NCBI RefSeq assembly: GCF_001043115.1
Contig: NZ_LFME01000007.1
Location: 93,042-157,041 of the forward strand
Direction: 5' to 3'
Source of the DNA: Xanthomonas sp. NCPPB 1128
Lineage (GTDB): Bacteria > Pseudomonadota > Gammaproteobacteria > Xanthomonadales > Xanthomonadaceae
Length of the DNA stretch: 64,000 nt
Shown here: positions 1 through 15,253 of the stretch, one piece after another
How the letters are laid out: the number at the start of each line of letters is the position of its first letter
Position numbering within the stretch: the stretch's first letter is position 1
Translations under genes and position numbers: made by a program
Notes under the pieces: model-generated
The model's input: the letters and a program-made list of their open reading frames with translations, nothing else
What the model was told of the DNA's origin: nothing
Database searches by the model: none

Positions 1-3917
<3,917 letters not shown>

Positions 3918-3929
3918 GCAGCAAGCCGG

Positions 3930-3990
3930 ACCGGTCCCGCGCTCGCGGGGCCGGTCTACCAAGCGAAAGGGGGCGCAGCGGAAGCGCCCC
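3930..3990 (+). terminator. Two hairpins after rpoC
   Basis: Two stem-loops follow rpoC. The first pairs 3930-3941 with 3944-3955 (12 bp with one G-T pair in the middle, very short loop). The second pairs GGGGCGC at 3970-3976 with GCGCCCC at 3984-3990 across a 7-base loop. Neither has a proper T-run, so they may be processing sites or weak terminators that separate rpoBC from the rpsL transcription unit. The first closely resembles the hairpin at 15672-15693 after rpsN. Confidence 0.55.
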
Positions 3991-4032
3991 GTATTCCGGC
4001 CCCGGATGGGCCAGCAAGTGAAGTCCGTTGTG

Positions 4033-4062
4033 TTGACGGCGCTTTGACTTGCCCGCTATACT
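4033..4062 (+). promoter_or_regulatory. Promoter of the str operon (rpsL)
   Basis: TTGACG at 4033-4038 and TATACT at 4057-4062 are separated by 18 bases, close to the sigma-70 consensus. The predicted start is around 4069, about 77 bases before the rpsL ATG. The sequence from the -10 box to the following GGCAGGCCG is nearly repeated at the rpsJ promoter (8799-8845). Confidence 0.8.
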
Positions 4063-4072
4063 TTCCTGTCTC

Positions 4073-4104
4073 GGCAGGCCGTCCTTCGGCCTGCCTTCGT
4101 TTTC
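4073..4104 (+). promoter_or_regulatory. Terminator-like leader hairpin before rpsL
   Basis: A perfect 9-bp stem (GGCAGGCCG at 4073-4081 with CGGCCTGCC at 4087-4095, loop TCCTT) is followed by TTCGTTTTC. It lies only a few bases after the predicted transcription start. The geometry is that of an intrinsic terminator or attenuator placed in the leader of the str operon. Its role as an attenuator is inference. Confidence 0.6.
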
Positions 4105-4145
4105 ACGCATCCAGGCCCGACGGCCTCAATCAGAAGAATCCACTG

Positions 4146-4520
4146 ATGGCGACGATCAACCAGCTGGTCCGCAAGCCGCGGCAGGCGACCACCTACAAGA
4201 GCGCCTCTCCGGCGCTGGACAAGTGCCCGCAGCGCCGTGGCGTCTGCACGCGCGTGTACACCACCACCCCGAAGAAGCCGAACTCGGCCCTGCGTAAGGT
4301 CGCCAAGGTGCGCCTGACCAATCAGGAAGAGGTCATCAGCTACATCGGCGGCGAAGGCCACAACCTGCAGGAGCACTCCGTGGTCCTGATCCGCGGCGGT
4401 CGCGTCAAGGACCTGCCGGGCGTGCGCTACCACACCGTGCGCGGTTCGCTCGATGCCGCCGGCGTCGCCAAGCGTCGCCAGGGTCGTTCCAAGTACGGCG
4501 CCAAGCGCCCGAAGAAGTAA
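4146..4520 (+). CDS. rpsL: 30S ribosomal protein S12
   Basis: S12 sits at the decoding centre of the 30S subunit and helps control translational accuracy. The 124-residue product has the family signature [12 protein letters not shown] and [13 protein letters not shown]. Lys43 and Lys88, the classic streptomycin-resistance positions, are both wild-type lysines, so this allele predicts a streptomycin-sensitive ribosome. The ATG at 4146 gives the standard [12 protein letters not shown] start; an upstream in-frame extension exists but has no family similarity. First gene of the str operon, 12 bases before rpsG. Confidence 0.98.
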   Translation: MATINQLVRKPRQATTYKSASPALDKCPQRRGVCTRVYTTTPKKPNSALRKVAKVRLTNQEEVISYIGGEGHNLQEHSVVLIRGGRVKDLPGVRYHTVRGSLDAAGVAKRRQGRSKYGAKRPKK

Positions 4521-4532
4521 GGGGAAGTCCAC

Positions 4533-5000
4533 ATGTCTCGTAAAGGTAATACGCCGCAGCGCGCCGTCCTCCCGGATCCCAAGCACGGGAGCGAAACCAT
4601 TGCCCGCTTCATCAACATGGTGATGCTGAGCGGCAAGAAGTCGGTCGCCGAAAAGATCGTCTACGGCGCGATGGACGTCATCGGTGAGAAGAACCCCAAC
4701 GCCGTCGAGCTGGTGCAGAAGGCGCTGGACAACGTCGCTCCGGCGGTCGAGGTCAAGTCGCGCCGCGTCGGCGGTGCCACCTACCAGGTGCCGGTCGAGG
4801 TGCGTTCCTCCCGTCGCATGGCGCTGGCGATGCGTTGGCTGATCGACTCGGCGCGCAAGCGCGGCGAGAACTCGATGCCGCGCAAGCTCGCGGCCGAGCT
4901 GGTCGATGCCTCGGAAAACCGTGGCGGCGCCATCAAGAAGCGCGAAGAGACTCACCGCATGGCGGAAGCGAACAAGGCGTTCGCGCACTACCGCTGGTGA
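4533..5000 (+). CDS. rpsG: 30S ribosomal protein S7
   Basis: Primary 16S rRNA binder that nucleates assembly of the 30S head and contacts the E-site tRNA. The product is 155 residues and runs from [16 protein letters not shown] to AFAHYRW, full length for the short bacterial form. In E. coli S7 is the translational autoregulator of the str operon through the rpsL-rpsG spacer; the spacer here is only 12 bases, so an identical mechanism is not evident. ATG is preceded by GGGGAAG. Confidence 0.98.
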   Translation: MSRKGNTPQRAVLPDPKHGSETIARFINMVMLSGKKSVAEKIVYGAMDVIGEKNPNAVELVQKALDNVAPAVEVKSRRVGGATYQVPVEVRSSRRMALAMRWLIDSARKRGENSMPRKLAAELVDASENRGGAIKKREETHRMAEANKAFAHYRW

Positions 5001-5084
5001 CCTTCCGGGCCTTGGAAACGGGGCCCGTCAGCACTATCTAGAAGTGCTGCTAGCTGCGCCGTCGCGCGCGGCACAAATCCGAAG

Positions 5085-5100
5085 GCCGCCGCAAGGCGGC
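5085..5100 (+). promoter_or_regulatory. GCAA-capped hairpin between rpsG and fusA
   Basis: GCCGCC at 5085-5090 pairs with GGCGGC at 5095-5100 around a GCAA (GNRA-type) tetraloop. It lies 40 bases before the fusA start inside the 140-base rpsG-fusA spacer. No promoter is evident there. The hairpin may affect mRNA stability or S7-type control; function is not known. Confidence 0.4.
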
Positions 5101-5140
5101 GTTCGGCCATCCGAAATCCAAGAAATTTGAGAGGCTCCCT

Positions 5141-7231
<2,091 letters not shown>

Positions 7232-7235
7232 GACT

Positions 7236-7285
7236 AGAGCGACGGGATGCGTGCGGCGGACCCGGTCCGCGCCGCATCCCGCTCT
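7236..7285 (+). promoter_or_regulatory. Large hairpin in the fusA-tuf spacer
   Basis: AGAGC at 7236-7240 pairs with GCTCT at 7281-7285, GGGATGCG at 7244-7251 with CGCATCCC at 7273-7280, and GCGGAC at 7256-7261 with GTCCGC at 7265-7270. The stem occupies most of the 90-base spacer and ends 36 bases before the tuf ATG. There is no T-run, so it looks more like an mRNA processing or stability element than a terminator. Confidence 0.5.
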
Positions 7286-7321
7286 CTGTTCCCCCAATAC
7301 GAATCACGAGGTAGAGAAGAC

Positions 7322-8512
7322 ATGGCAAAGGGTAAGTTCGAGCGCACCAAGCCGCACGTCAACGTCGGCACCATCGGTCACGTCGACCACGGCAAGACCA
7401 CGCTGACCGCGGCGCTGACCAAGATCGGCGCAGAGCGCTTCGGCGGCGAGTTCAAGGCGTACGACGCGATCGACGCGGCGCCGGAAGAGAAGGCGCGCGG
7501 CATCACGATCTCGACCGCCCACGTGGAATACGAATCCCCGACGCGCCACTACGCGCACGTGGATTGCCCGGGTCACGCGGACTACGTCAAGAACATGATC
7601 ACCGGTGCGGCGCAGATGGACGGCGCGATCCTGGTGTGCTCGGCCGCTGACGGCCCGATGCCGCAGACCCGCGAGCACATCCTGCTGTCGCGCCAGGTCG
7701 GCGTGCCGCACATCGTGGTGTTCCTGAACAAGGCCGACATGGTCGACGACGCCGAGCTGCTCGAGCTGGTCGAGATGGAAGTGCGCGAGCTGCTGAGCAA
7801 GTACGACTTCCCGGGCGACGACACCCCGATCATCCATGGTTCGGCCCGTCTGGCGCTGGAAGGCGACCAGAGCGAGATCGGCGTGCCGGCGATCCTGAAG
7901 CTGGTGGACGCGCTGGACTCGTTCATCCCGGAGCCGCAGCGCGACGTGGACAAGCCGTTCCTGATGCCGGTGGAAGACGTGTTCTCGATCTCCGGCCGCG
8001 GCACCGTGGTGACCGGTCGTATCGAGCGCGGCATCATCAAGGTGGGCGACGAAATCGAAATCGTCGGCATCCGTGCGACGCAGAAGACCACCGTGACCGG
8101 CGTGGAAATGTTCCGCAAGCTGCTGGACCAGGGCCAGGCGGGCGACAACGCGGGCCTGCTGCTGCGCGGCACCAAGCGTGACGACGTGGAGCGCGGCCAG
8201 GTGCTGTGCAAGCCGGGTTCGATCAAGCCGCACACCGACTTCGAAGCCGAAGTGTACGTGCTGTCGAAGGACGAGGGCGGCCGTCACACCCCGTTCTTCA
8301 AGGGCTACCGTCCGCAGTTCTACTTCCGCACCACCGACATCACCGGTGCGGTGCAGCTGCCGGAAGGCGTGGAAATGGTGATGCCGGGCGACAACGTCAA
8401 GATGGTGGTGACGCTGATCAACCCGGTGGCGATGGACGAAGGCCTGCGCTTCGCGATTCGCGAAGGCGGCCGTACCGTCGGCGCCGGCGTGGTGGCCAAG
8501 ATCATCAAGTAA
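7322..8512 (+). CDS. tuf: Elongation factor Tu
   Basis: GTPase that carries aminoacyl-tRNA to the ribosomal A site. The product is 396 residues, with GHVDHGKT at 19-26, DCPGHADY from 81 and NKAD at 136-139, then the two beta-barrel domains. The ATG at 7322 is preceded by GAGGTAGAGAAG and yields [16 protein letters not shown]. Last gene of the str operon, followed by a 13-bp hairpin. Xanthomonads commonly carry a second tuf copy near secE-nusG; that copy would lie outside this window. Confidence 0.98.
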   Translation: MAKGKFERTKPHVNVGTIGHVDHGKTTLTAALTKIGAERFGGEFKAYDAIDAAPEEKARGITISTAHVEYESPTRHYAHVDCPGHADYVKNMITGAAQMDGAILVCSAADGPMPQTREHILLSRQVGVPHIVVFLNKADMVDDAELLELVEMEVRELLSKYDFPGDDTPIIHGSARLALEGDQSEIGVPAILKLVDALDSFIPEPQRDVDKPFLMPVEDVFSISGRGTVVTGRIERGIIKVGDEIEIVGIRATQKTTVTGVEMFRKLLDQGQAGDNAGLLLRGTKRDDVERGQVLCKPGSIKPHTDFEAEVYVLSKDEGGRHTPFFKGYRPQFYFRTTDITGAVQLPEGVEMVMPGDNVKMVVTLINPVAMDEGLRFAIREGGRTVGAGVVAKIIK

Positions 8513-8571
8513 TGCCCTCCGGCGGCCAAGGCCGCCAGCTGGAATCGCCAGCGACGTCGGTCGCCGGCATC

Positions 8572-8601
8572 GCGAAGGGTCGGCGCAAGCCGGCCCTTCG
8601 C
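8572..8601 (+). terminator. Terminator-like hairpin after tuf
   Basis: Thirteen paired positions (8572-8584 with 8589-8601, one T-G wobble) close on a GCAA tetraloop. Only CGTTTCC follows, so the U-tract is poor, but the stem is strong and correctly placed 60 bases after the tuf stop. Confidence 0.65.
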
Positions 8602-8648
8602 CGTTTCCGGGCATGGCAAGCGTTCTTGCGATTTATTGTTGCGAGGTG

Positions 8649-8677
8649 TTGCGGAGGCGTGAAGTCGCCGCTATAAT
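8649..8677 (+). promoter_or_regulatory. Upstream promoter of the S10 operon (P1)
   Basis: TTGCGG at 8649-8654 and a consensus TATAAT at 8672-8677 are separated by 17 bases. It lies about 310 bases before rpsJ and immediately after the tuf terminator, so it would give a long leader running through P2. Confidence 0.7.
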
Positions 8678-8798
8678 GCGCGGCTCGGCGTTCCTGGGTA
8701 GGGCGCCGGCAAGACAGCGAAAAGAGAGGCAGGACGCCGCTCGTGTTCGCAGGACCGGGAAGGTCGCGTCGCATGGAGCACTCAACAGCCTCGGGTTG

Positions 8799-8827
8799 TT
8801 GACGCTGCTCTAGCTGCGCATTATACT
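8799..8827 (+). promoter_or_regulatory. Downstream promoter of the S10 operon (P2)
   Basis: TTGACG at 8799-8804 and TATACT at 8822-8827 with a 17-base spacer. The segment from the -10 box onward (TATACTTTTCC then GTCT.GGCAGGCCG) matches the rpsL promoter region at 4057-4081 almost base for base, so the two operons share a promoter-leader design. Confidence 0.8.
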
Positions 8828-8834
8828 TTTCCGT

Positions 8835-8875
8835 CTGGGCAGGCCGGGTCGACTGGTCTGCCCCAGTTTTTGGGG
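8835..8875 (+). promoter_or_regulatory. Candidate attenuator in the rpsJ leader
   Basis: Hairpin A pairs 8837-8845 with 8855-8863 and can extend by CT/AG past one bulged C; it is followed directly by TTTTT at 8867-8871, a standard intrinsic terminator layout. Hairpin B pairs CCCCA at 8861-8865 with TGGGG at 8871-8875 and would exclude A by using its 3' arm. Two mutually exclusive structures at the start of the S10 leader suggest regulated attenuation, as is known for the E. coli S10 leader with L4. The mechanism here is inference. Confidence 0.55.
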
Positions 8876-8989
8876 CGGAAGGAATGCCCCCGCCGAGCCG
8901 GATGCTCTGCGGTACGACATCAGGAAACAACCGGGGCAGGTATCCCAGAGGCCTTGCCCGTCGCTCTTTTAACGAAGGAACCCACCGTC

Positions 8990-9301
<312 letters not shown>

Positions 9302-9312
9302 GGACTACGACC

Positions 9313-9963
9313 ATGACGAAGAAGTATTCGTTGGGCTTCGTGGGCCGCAAGGCCGGCATGAGCCGCGTCTTCACCGAAGACGGCCGCTCCATCCCGGTCA
9401 CCCTGATCGAAGCGACCCCGAACCGCATCACCCAGCTCAAGACCGTCGAAGCCGACGGCTACAGCGCCGTGCAGATCACCGTGGGCGCCCGTCGCGCCGC
9501 GCTGGTCAACAAGCCGGCGTCCGGCCATTTCGCCAAGGCGAAGGTCGAAGCGGGTCGCGGCCTGTGGGAGTTCCGCGTCGAGGACGCGCAGCTGAGCGAG
9601 TTCGCCGTCGGCGGCGAAATCAAGGCGGACATCTTCGCCGTCGGCCAGAAGGTCGATGTGCAGGGCGTCACCAAGGGTAAGGGCTTCCAGGGCACCATCA
9701 AGCGGCACAACTTCCGCATGGGCGACGCCACCCACGGTAACTCGCTGTCGCATCGCGCGCCGGGTTCGCTGGGTCAGCGCCAGACCCCGGGTCGCGTTTT
9801 CCCGGGCAAGAAGATGTCCGGCCACATGGGCGCGGTGCAGCAGAGCACGCAGAATCTGGAAGTGGTCAAGGTCGACGTCGAGCGTGGCCTGATCGCCATT
9901 CGCGGCGCTGTGCCTGGCGCTGCCGGTGGCGACGTGATCGTGCGTCCGGCTAGCAAGGCATAA
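9313..9963 (+). CDS. rplC: 50S ribosomal protein L3
   Basis: Early-assembly 50S protein reaching the peptidyl-transferase centre with a long loop. The 216-residue product contains [17 protein letters not shown] and the [32 protein letters not shown] loop region, which carries the methylatable Gln in other bacteria. Slightly longer than the E. coli protein (209). Start ATG at 9313 follows GAGGACTACGACC. Lies between rpsJ and rplD in the conserved order. Confidence 0.98.
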   Translation: MTKKYSLGFVGRKAGMSRVFTEDGRSIPVTLIEATPNRITQLKTVEADGYSAVQITVGARRAALVNKPASGHFAKAKVEAGRGLWEFRVEDAQLSEFAVGGEIKADIFAVGQKVDVQGVTKGKGFQGTIKRHNFRMGDATHGNSLSHRAPGSLGQRQTPGRVFPGKKMSGHMGAVQQSTQNLEVVKVDVERGLIAIRGAVPGAAGGDVIVRPASKA

Positions 9964-9975
9964 GGAGAGATGACG

Positions 9976-10581
9976 ATGGAACTCGTTATCACGGGTAGCA
10001 ACAACAAGGTCTCGGTCTCCGACGCCGTGTTCGGCCGCGATTTCAGCGAGGATCTGGTCCACCAGGTCGTCGTCGCCTATCGCAACGCCGGCCGCGCCGG
10101 CACCAAGGCGCAGAAGACGCGTTCGGAAGTCAACGGCACCACCAAGAAGTCGAAGAAGCAGAAGGGCGGTGGCGCTCGCCACGGCGCGCTGACCGCTCCG
10201 ATCTTCGTCGGCGGTGGCGTGACCTTCGCGGCCAAGCCGCGCAGCTTCGAGCAGAAGGTCAACCGCAAGATGTACCGCGCGGCCATCTGCGCGATCCTCT
10301 CGGAACTGAACCGCCAGGGCCGCCTGATGGTCGTCGACGCGTTCGACGTCGAGGCCAGCAAGACCAAGGGCCTGATCGAGAAGCTGAAGGGTCTGGAAGT
10401 GGGCAAGCGCCCGCTGATCGTGACCGAAGAAGCGTCCGAGCATCTGTACCTGTCCGCCCGCAACCTTCCCTACGTGGAAGTGCGCGACGTGCAGGGCCTG
10501 GATCCGGTGTCGCTGGTCGGGGCCGACACGGTCGTGATCACCGCCGATGCGGTCAAGAAGGTCGAGGAGTGGCTGGCATGA
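9976..10581 (+). CDS. rplD: 50S ribosomal protein L4
   Basis: L4 lines the peptide exit tunnel and in E. coli represses its own S10 operon at transcription and translation. The product is 201 residues, with the extended loop [14 protein letters not shown] segment around [16 protein letters not shown] and the basic [14 protein letters not shown] stretch. Two in-frame ATGs are available at 9970 and 9976. AAGGAG at 9962-9967 is only 2 bases from the first but 8 from the second, so 9976 is chosen. Its stop overlaps the rplW start as ATGA. Confidence 0.97.
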   Translation: MELVITGSNNKVSVSDAVFGRDFSEDLVHQVVVAYRNAGRAGTKAQKTRSEVNGTTKKSKKQKGGGARHGALTAPIFVGGGVTFAAKPRSFEQKVNRKMYRAAICAILSELNRQGRLMVVDAFDVEASKTKGLIEKLKGLEVGKRPLIVTEEASEHLYLSARNLPYVEVRDVQGLDPVSLVGADTVVITADAVKKVEEWLA

Positions 10582-10877
10582 GCAGCAACGAAAAAATCTT
10601 CAGCGTGCTGCGCGCTCCGCGTGTCTCCGAAAAGACCGCGCGCCTGCAGGAACTCTCCAATCAGTACGTCTTCGAGATTTCGAACGAAGCCACCAAGGCC
10701 GATGTCAAGGCCGCGGTCGAGCAGCTGTTCGACGTCAAGGTCGAGTCGGTCAACGTGTTGAACGTCAAGGGCAAGAACAAGTCCTTCCGTTCGCGCAGCG
10801 GTCGTCGCGGCGATTGGCGCAAGGCGTACGTGCGTCTGGCCGAAGGCCAGTCCATCGACGTAACGGCCAAGGCCTGA
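10578..10877 (+). CDS. rplW: 50S ribosomal protein L23
   Basis: L23 sits at the exit tunnel and is the docking site for trigger factor and SRP. The 99-residue product begins [19 protein letters not shown]. Its ATG overlaps the rplD stop by four bases (ATGA at 10578-10581), implying translational coupling. A GTG nine bases further upstream is in frame but unnecessary. Confidence 0.97.
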   Translation: MSSNEKIFSVLRAPRVSEKTARLQELSNQYVFEISNEATKADVKAAVEQLFDVKVESVNVLNVKGKNKSFRSRSGRRGDWRKAYVRLAEGQSIDVTAKA

Positions 10878-10887
10878 GGTACATCCC

Positions 10888-11715
10888 ATGCCATTGATGA
10901 AATTCAAGCCCACCTCCGCAGGCCGTCGTTCGGCCGTGCGCGTGGTCACGCCCGATCTGCACAAGGGCGCCCCGCACGCTGCACTGGTGGAAAAGCAGAG
11001 CAAGTCCGGTGGTCGTAACCACCACGGCCGCATCACCACCCGCCACGTCGGCGGTGGCCACAAGCAGCACTACCGCGTCATCGACTTCAAGCGCAACAAG
11101 GAAGGTATCCCGGCGCGCGTGGAGCGGATCGAATACGATCCCAACCGCACCGCCCATATCGCCCTGCTGTGCTACGCCGACGGCGAGCGCCGCTACATCA
11201 TCGCGCCGAAGGGCCTGAAGGCCGGCGACCAGGTGATCGCGGGTTCGGATGCGCCGATCAAGACCGGCAACACCCTGCCGCTGCGCAACATCCCGGTCGG
11301 TACCACCGTCCACGGGATCGAGCTGAAGCCGGGCAAGGGCGCGCAGATCGCGCGTGCCGCCGGCGCCGCAGTGCAGCTGGTCGCGCGTGAAGGCATCTAC
11401 GCCACCCTGCGTCTGCGCTCCGGCGAAATGCGCAAGGTGCCGTCCGAGTGCCGCGCCACCATCGGCGAAGTCGGTAACGACGAGCACAACCTCGAGAAGC
11501 TGGGCAAGGCGGGCGCGAAGCGCTGGCGCGGCGTGCGTCCGACCGTTCGCGGTGCGGCCATGAACCCGGTCGACCACCCGCACGGTGGTGGCGAGGCGAA
11601 GGCCGGTCAGGGTAATCCGCATCCGGTCACCCCGTGGGGTGTCCCGACCAAGGGTTACAAGACGCGCCATAACAAGCGCACCGAACAATTCATCGTCCGC
11701 GATCGTAGGGGCTAA
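10888..11715 (+). CDS. rplB: 50S ribosomal protein L2
   Basis: One of the most conserved 50S proteins, needed for subunit association and peptidyl-transferase structure. The 275-residue product begins [15 protein letters not shown] and contains the signature [18 protein letters not shown] near the C-terminus, including the conserved His of the VDHPHGGGE motif. Ten bases separate it from rplW and six from rpsS. Confidence 0.98.
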   Translation: MPLMKFKPTSAGRRSAVRVVTPDLHKGAPHAALVEKQSKSGGRNHHGRITTRHVGGGHKQHYRVIDFKRNKEGIPARVERIEYDPNRTAHIALLCYADGERRYIIAPKGLKAGDQVIAGSDAPIKTGNTLPLRNIPVGTTVHGIELKPGKGAQIARAAGAAVQLVAREGIYATLRLRSGEMRKVPSECRATIGEVGNDEHNLEKLGKAGAKRWRGVRPTVRGAAMNPVDHPHGGGEAKAGQGNPHPVTPWGVPTKGYKTRHNKRTEQFIVRDRRG

Positions 11716-11721
11716 TCGACC

Positions 11722-11991
11722 ATGGCACGTTCACTCAAGAAGGGCCCGTTCGTCGATCACCACCTCGTCAAGAAGGTGGAGGCCGCGGCCGGCAGCAAGC
11801 GTCCGATCAAGACCTGGTCGCGACGTTCGATGATCCTGCCGGAGATGGTGGGTTTCACCATCGCCGTGCATAACGGCAAGAACCACGTTCCGGTGCTGGT
11901 CAACGAGAACATGGTCGGCCACAAGCTCGGCGAATTTGCCGTCACCCGGACCTTCAAGGGTCACGGTGGCGACAAGAAGTCGAGCCGGTAA
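11722..11991 (+). CDS. rpsS: 30S ribosomal protein S19
   Basis: S19 lies in the 30S head with S13 and contacts the A-site finger. The 89-residue product starts [15 protein letters not shown] and holds ITVHNGK-type and [11 protein letters not shown] signature segments. Full length; starts six bases after rplB. Confidence 0.98.
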   Translation: MARSLKKGPFVDHHLVKKVEAAAGSKRPIKTWSRRSMILPEMVGFTIAVHNGKNHVPVLVNENMVGHKLGEFAVTRTFKGHGGDKKSSR

Positions 11992-12003
11992 GGAGAGATG
12001 ACG

Positions 12004-12339
12004 ATGGAAGCGAAAGCAATCCTGCGCACCGCGCGCATCTCCCCGCAGAAGGCCCGCCTGGTCGCTGACCAGGTGCGCGGTCTTTCCGCCGAGCGGGCGG
12101 TCAACCTGCTGAAGTTCTCGGACAAGAAGGCTGCCCACCTGATCAAGAAGGTGGTGGAGTCGGCGATCGCCAATGCCGAGAACAATCAAGGCGCGGATGT
12201 CGACGAGCTGAAGGTCAAGACCATCATGGTTGATGAAGGTCCGACCCTGAAGCGTTTCATGGCGCGGGCGAAAGGCCGCGGTACCCGCATCCTCAAGCGC
12301 ACCAGCCACATCACTGTGGTTGTGGGCGCCGCCAAGTAA
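12004..12339 (+). CDS. rplV: 50S ribosomal protein L22
   Basis: L22 spans the 50S subunit and its beta-hairpin lines the narrowest part of the exit tunnel near L4. The product is 111 residues. ATGs at 11998 and 12004 are both in frame. AAGGAG ends only 2 bases before the first and 8 before the second, so 12004 ([15 protein letters not shown]) is preferred, the same arrangement as in rplD. The hairpin tip segment [15 protein letters not shown] is intact. Confidence 0.96.
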   Translation: MEAKAILRTARISPQKARLVADQVRGLSAERAVNLLKFSDKKAAHLIKKVVESAIANAENNQGADVDELKVKTIMVDEGPTLKRFMARAKGRGTRILKRTSHITVVVGAAK

Positions 12340-12356
12340 GCGGAAAGGAAAAGACG

Positions 12357-13091
12357 ATGGGTCATAAAGTTCATCCGATCGGAATCCGCCTGGGTATCGC
12401 CAAGGACTGGAATTCCAAGTGGTACGCCAACAAGGCCGAGTTCGCCGGTTACCTGGCAGCCGACCTCAAGGTCCGCGAAATGCTGCGCAAGAAGCTGGCG
12501 CAGGCGGGCATCAGCAAGATCCTGATCGAGCGTCCGGCCAAGACCGCGCGCGTGACGATCCACACCGCCCGTCCGGGCGTGGTGATCGGCAAGCGCGGTG
12601 AGGACATCGAGAAGCTGCGCAAGGAAGTGAGCGAGATGATGGGTGTCCCCGCCCACATCAACGTCACCGAAGTGCGCAAGCCGGAGCTGGACGCGCAGCT
12701 GGTTGCCGAGTCGATCGCGCAGCAGCTGGAGCGTCGCATCATGTTCCGCCGCGCGATGAAGCGCTCGGTCGGCAACGCGATGCGCCTGGGTGCCCTGGGC
12801 ATCAAGGTCAACGTCGCCGGCCGTCTGAACGGTGCGGAAATCGCCCGTTCCGAGTGGTACCGCGAGGGCCGCGTGCCGCTGCACACGCTGCGTGCCGACA
12901 TCGACTATGGCTTCGCTGAAGCCAAGACGACCTACGGCATCATCGGCATCAAGGTCTGGATCTACAAGGGCGAGATCTTCGATTTCTCCCAGGTTGGCCA
13001 GGAAAAGCAGGACGATTCCCCGCGCAACGATCGTAACGATCGCGGCGACCGTGGCGACCGTCCGTCGCGTCCGGCCCGTGAAGCGAGGTAA
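12357..13091 (+). CDS. rpsC: 30S ribosomal protein S3
   Basis: S3 is at the mRNA entry channel and has helicase activity with S4. The 244-residue product has the N-terminal KH domain with the IGKRG loop at 77-81 and the C-terminal S3 domain ([23 protein letters not shown]). The last 30 or so residues form a charged Asp/Arg-rich tail ([15 protein letters not shown]), longer than in E. coli (233 residues) and probably disordered. Start ATG at 12357 follows GGAAAGGAAAAGACG. Confidence 0.98.
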   Translation: MGHKVHPIGIRLGIAKDWNSKWYANKAEFAGYLAADLKVREMLRKKLAQAGISKILIERPAKTARVTIHTARPGVVIGKRGEDIEKLRKEVSEMMGVPAHINVTEVRKPELDAQLVAESIAQQLERRIMFRRAMKRSVGNAMRLGALGIKVNVAGRLNGAEIARSEWYREGRVPLHTLRADIDYGFAEAKTTYGIIGIKVWIYKGEIFDFSQVGQEKQDDSPRNDRNDRGDRGDRPSRPAREAR

Positions 13092-13096
13092 CGGCA

Positions 13097-13510
13097 ATGT
13101 TGCAACCCAAGCGAACCAAATACCGCAAGATGCACAAGGGTCGTAACGACGGCCTGGCGTGGAGCGGAAACGCCGTCAGCTTCGGCGAGTACGGGCTGAA
13201 GGCCACGGCGCACGGTCAGCTGACCGCGCGCCAGATCGAAGCGGCGCGCCGCTCGATCAGCCGCTACGTCAAGCGCGGCGGCAAGATGTGGATCCGCGTG
13301 TTCCCGGACAAGCCGATCACCAAGAAGCCGATCGAAGTGCGAATGGGCTCCGGTAAGGGTAACGTCGAGTACTGGGTCGCGCAGATCCAGCCCGGTCGCA
13401 TGATCTATGAAATCGAAGGCGTCGGCGAAGATGTCGCGCGCGAGGCGTTCCGCCTGGCCGCTGCCAAGCTTTCGGTGACCACCACCTTCGTGACCCGGAC
13501 GGTACGCTGA
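13097..13510 (+). CDS. rplP: 50S ribosomal protein L16
   Basis: L16 organises the A site and tRNA elbow contacts on the 50S subunit. The 137-residue product starts [19 protein letters not shown]. The stretch [26 protein letters not shown] is the family core, including the conserved Arg near position 80 that is hydroxylated by YcfD in some bacteria. Its TGA overlaps the rpmC ATG by one base (TGATG). Confidence 0.98.
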   Translation: MLQPKRTKYRKMHKGRNDGLAWSGNAVSFGEYGLKATAHGQLTARQIEAARRSISRYVKRGGKMWIRVFPDKPITKKPIEVRMGSGKGNVEYWVAQIQPGRMIYEIEGVGEDVAREAFRLAAAKLSVTTTFVTRTVR

Positions 13511-13695
13511 TGGACATCAAACAACTCCGCGAGAAGTCGGCCGACGATCTGAAGGCCCACCTGACCGATCTGCGCAAGGAGCAGTTCGCCCTGCGCATGC
13601 AGCAGGTCACCGGGCAGCTGCCGAAGACTCACGAAACCCGCCGGGTGCGCCGCGAGATCGCTCGCGTCAAGCACCTGCTCGGCAGCACGAAGTAA
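13510..13695 (+). CDS. rpmC: 50S ribosomal protein L29
   Basis: Small two-helix protein at the exit tunnel rim, next to L23 and part of the trigger factor site. The 61-residue product starts [18 protein letters not shown]. It overlaps the rplP stop by one base, which implies coupled translation. Confidence 0.97.
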   Translation: MDIKQLREKSADDLKAHLTDLRKEQFALRMQQVTGQLPKTHETRRVRREIARVKHLLGSTK

Positions 13696-13706
13696 GGATG
13701 GCCGCG

Positions 13707-13976
13707 ATGAGCGACAATAACGAAAGCAAGACGCTGCGCACGGTCGAAGGCCGTGTGGTCAGCAACAAGATGGACAAGACCGTCACCGTGCTGGTGGAGC
13801 GTCAGGTCAAGCATGCGCTGTACGGCAAGTACATCAAGCGCTCGACCAAGCTCCACGCCCACGACGCCGACAACGCCTGCAACGAAGGCGATGTCGTGCG
13901 CGTGACCGAGATTGCGCCGATGTCCAAGACCAAGAACTGGCGGGTGGTGGAAATCGTCACCCGCGCGGCCGAATAA
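13707..13976 (+). CDS. rpsQ: 30S ribosomal protein S17
   Basis: Primary 16S rRNA binder with an OB fold. The product is 89 residues and contains the [14 protein letters not shown] and [13 protein letters not shown] segments typical of the family. An in-frame ATG at 13698 sits inside the ribosome binding site AAGGA, whereas the ATG at 13707 is 9 bases after it; the second is chosen, giving [15 protein letters not shown]. End of the S10-type gene group. Confidence 0.96.
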   Translation: MSDNNESKTLRTVEGRVVSNKMDKTVTVLVERQVKHALYGKYIKRSTKLHAHDADNACNEGDVVRVTEIAPMSKTKNWRVVEIVTRAAE

Positions 13977-13990
13977 GGGAGATCTGAATC

Positions 13991-14359
13991 ATGATCCAGA
14001 TGCAGAGCTACCTCGACGTCGCCGACAATTCCGGTGCCAAGGAAGTGATGTGCATCAAGGTGCTCGGCGGCTCCAAGCGCCGCTACGCGCACATTGGCGA
14101 CATCATCAAGGTCACCGTCAAGGACGCTATCCCGCGCGGCAAGGTCAAGAAGGGCGAAGTCTACGACGCCGTCGTCGTGCGTACCCGCAAGGGTGTGCGT
14201 CGTCCGGACGGTTCGTTGATCCGCTTCGATGGCAACGCCGCGGTGTTGCTCAACAACAAGCAGGAGCCGATCGGTACGCGCATCTTCGGGCCTGTGACCC
14301 GCGAGCTGCGTTCCGAGAAGTTCATGAAGATCGTCTCGCTCGCTCCCGAAGTGCTGTGA
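13991..14359 (+). CDS. rplN: 50S ribosomal protein L14
   Basis: L14 contacts 16S rRNA in an intersubunit bridge and is the target of the silencing factor RsfS. The 122-residue product starts [19 protein letters not shown] and contains [21 protein letters not shown]. First gene of the spc-type group, 14 bases after rpsQ, with no promoter visible between them, so S10 and spc groups are probably co-transcribed at this junction. Confidence 0.98.
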
Positions 14360-14374
14360 GCGGAGGACATACAC

Positions 14375-14692
14375 ATGGCTAACCGTATCAAGAAGGGCGA
14401 CCAGGTCGTCGTCACCACCGGCAAGGACAAGGGCAAGCAGGGCGAAGTCGTCCGCGTCGACGGCGACCGCGTGGTCGTCTCCAACGCGAACATCGTCAAG
14501 CGCCACACCAAGCCGAACCCGCAGGCGGGCGTCGCCGGCGGCGTGGTCGAGCGCGAAGCGTCGATCCATATTTCCAACGTGGCGATCCTCAACCCGGCGA
14601 CGGGCAAGGGCGACCGCGTTGGCTTCAAGGTGCTGGAGGATGGACGCAAACTGCGTGTGTTCCGCTCCAGCGGTGAGGCGCTCGACGCCTGA
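14375..14692 (+). CDS. rplX: 50S ribosomal protein L24
   Basis: One of the two assembly initiator proteins of the 50S subunit, with an N-terminal KOW motif ([21 protein letters not shown], residues about 6-26). The 105-residue product is full length. ATG at 14375 follows GCGGAGGACATACAC. Confidence 0.98.
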   Translation: MANRIKKGDQVVVTTGKDKGKQGEVVRVDGDRVVVSNANIVKRHTKPNPQAGVAGGVVEREASIHISNVAILNPATGKGDRVGFKVLEDGRKLRVFRSSGEALDA

Positions 14693-14703
14693 GGAATGAC
14701 ACA

Positions 14704-15246
14704 ATGACTTCCCGTCTCGAAAAGATCTACAAGGAAGAAGTGGTACCGGCTCTGATGAAGAAGTTCGGTTACACCAATCCGATGGAAGTGCCGAAGCTGG
14801 TCAAGGTCACGCTGAACATGGGCGTGGGCGAGGCCGCGACGAACAAGAAGATCCTGGAAAACGCCGTCGCCGACATGGCCAAGGTCTCCGGCCAGAAGCC
14901 GGTGGTGACCAAGTCGCGCATCTCGGTGGCTTCGTTCAAGATCCGCGATGGCTGGCCGATCGGCTGCAAGACCACGCTGCGTCGCGCCAAGATGTACGAG
15001 TTCCTGGATCGCCTGATCAACATCTCGCTGCCGCGCGTGCGCGACTTCCGTGGTGTCTCGGGGCGTTCGTTCGACGGCCGCGGCAACTTCAACATGGGCG
15101 TGAAGGAGCAGATCATCTTCCCGGAAATCGACTTCGACGCTGTCGACGCGATCCGCGGTATGGATATCGCCATCACCACCACCGCCAAGACCGACGCCGA
15201 AGCCAAGGCGCTGCTCGAAGCGTTCAAGTTCCCGTTCCGTAACTGA
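14704..15246 (+). CDS. rplE: 50S ribosomal protein L5
   Basis: L5 binds 5S rRNA and forms part of the central protuberance. The 180-residue product begins [20 protein letters not shown] and holds the conserved [24 protein letters not shown] region. It is followed by an unusual 108-base spacer made of inverted heptamer repeats before rpsN, whereas most gamma-proteobacteria leave only a few bases there. Confidence 0.98.
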   Translation: MTSRLEKIYKEEVVPALMKKFGYTNPMEVPKLVKVTLNMGVGEAATNKKILENAVADMAKVSGQKPVVTKSRISVASFKIRDGWPIGCKTTLRRAKMYEFLDRLINISLPRVRDFRGVSGRSFDGRGNFNMGVKEQIIFPEIDFDAVDAIRGMDIAITTTAKTDAEAKALLEAFKFPFRN

Positions 15247-15253
15247 TTGACGC

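Larger units (their letters stand above)
8513..8989 (+). other. Long tuf-rpsJ intergenic/leader region
   Basis: This 477-base stretch has no credible gene. It holds a strong hairpin after tuf (8572-8601), a promoter at 8649-8677, a second promoter at 8799-8827, and a terminator-like leader hairpin at 8835-8871. Short open frames inside it have no recognisable product and no good start context. Confidence 0.7.

Noticed and set aside
8884..8989. Possible leader peptide before rpsJ
   Set aside because: No ribosome binding site and no repeated codons; the frame runs on through rpsJ and into rplC as a shadow.
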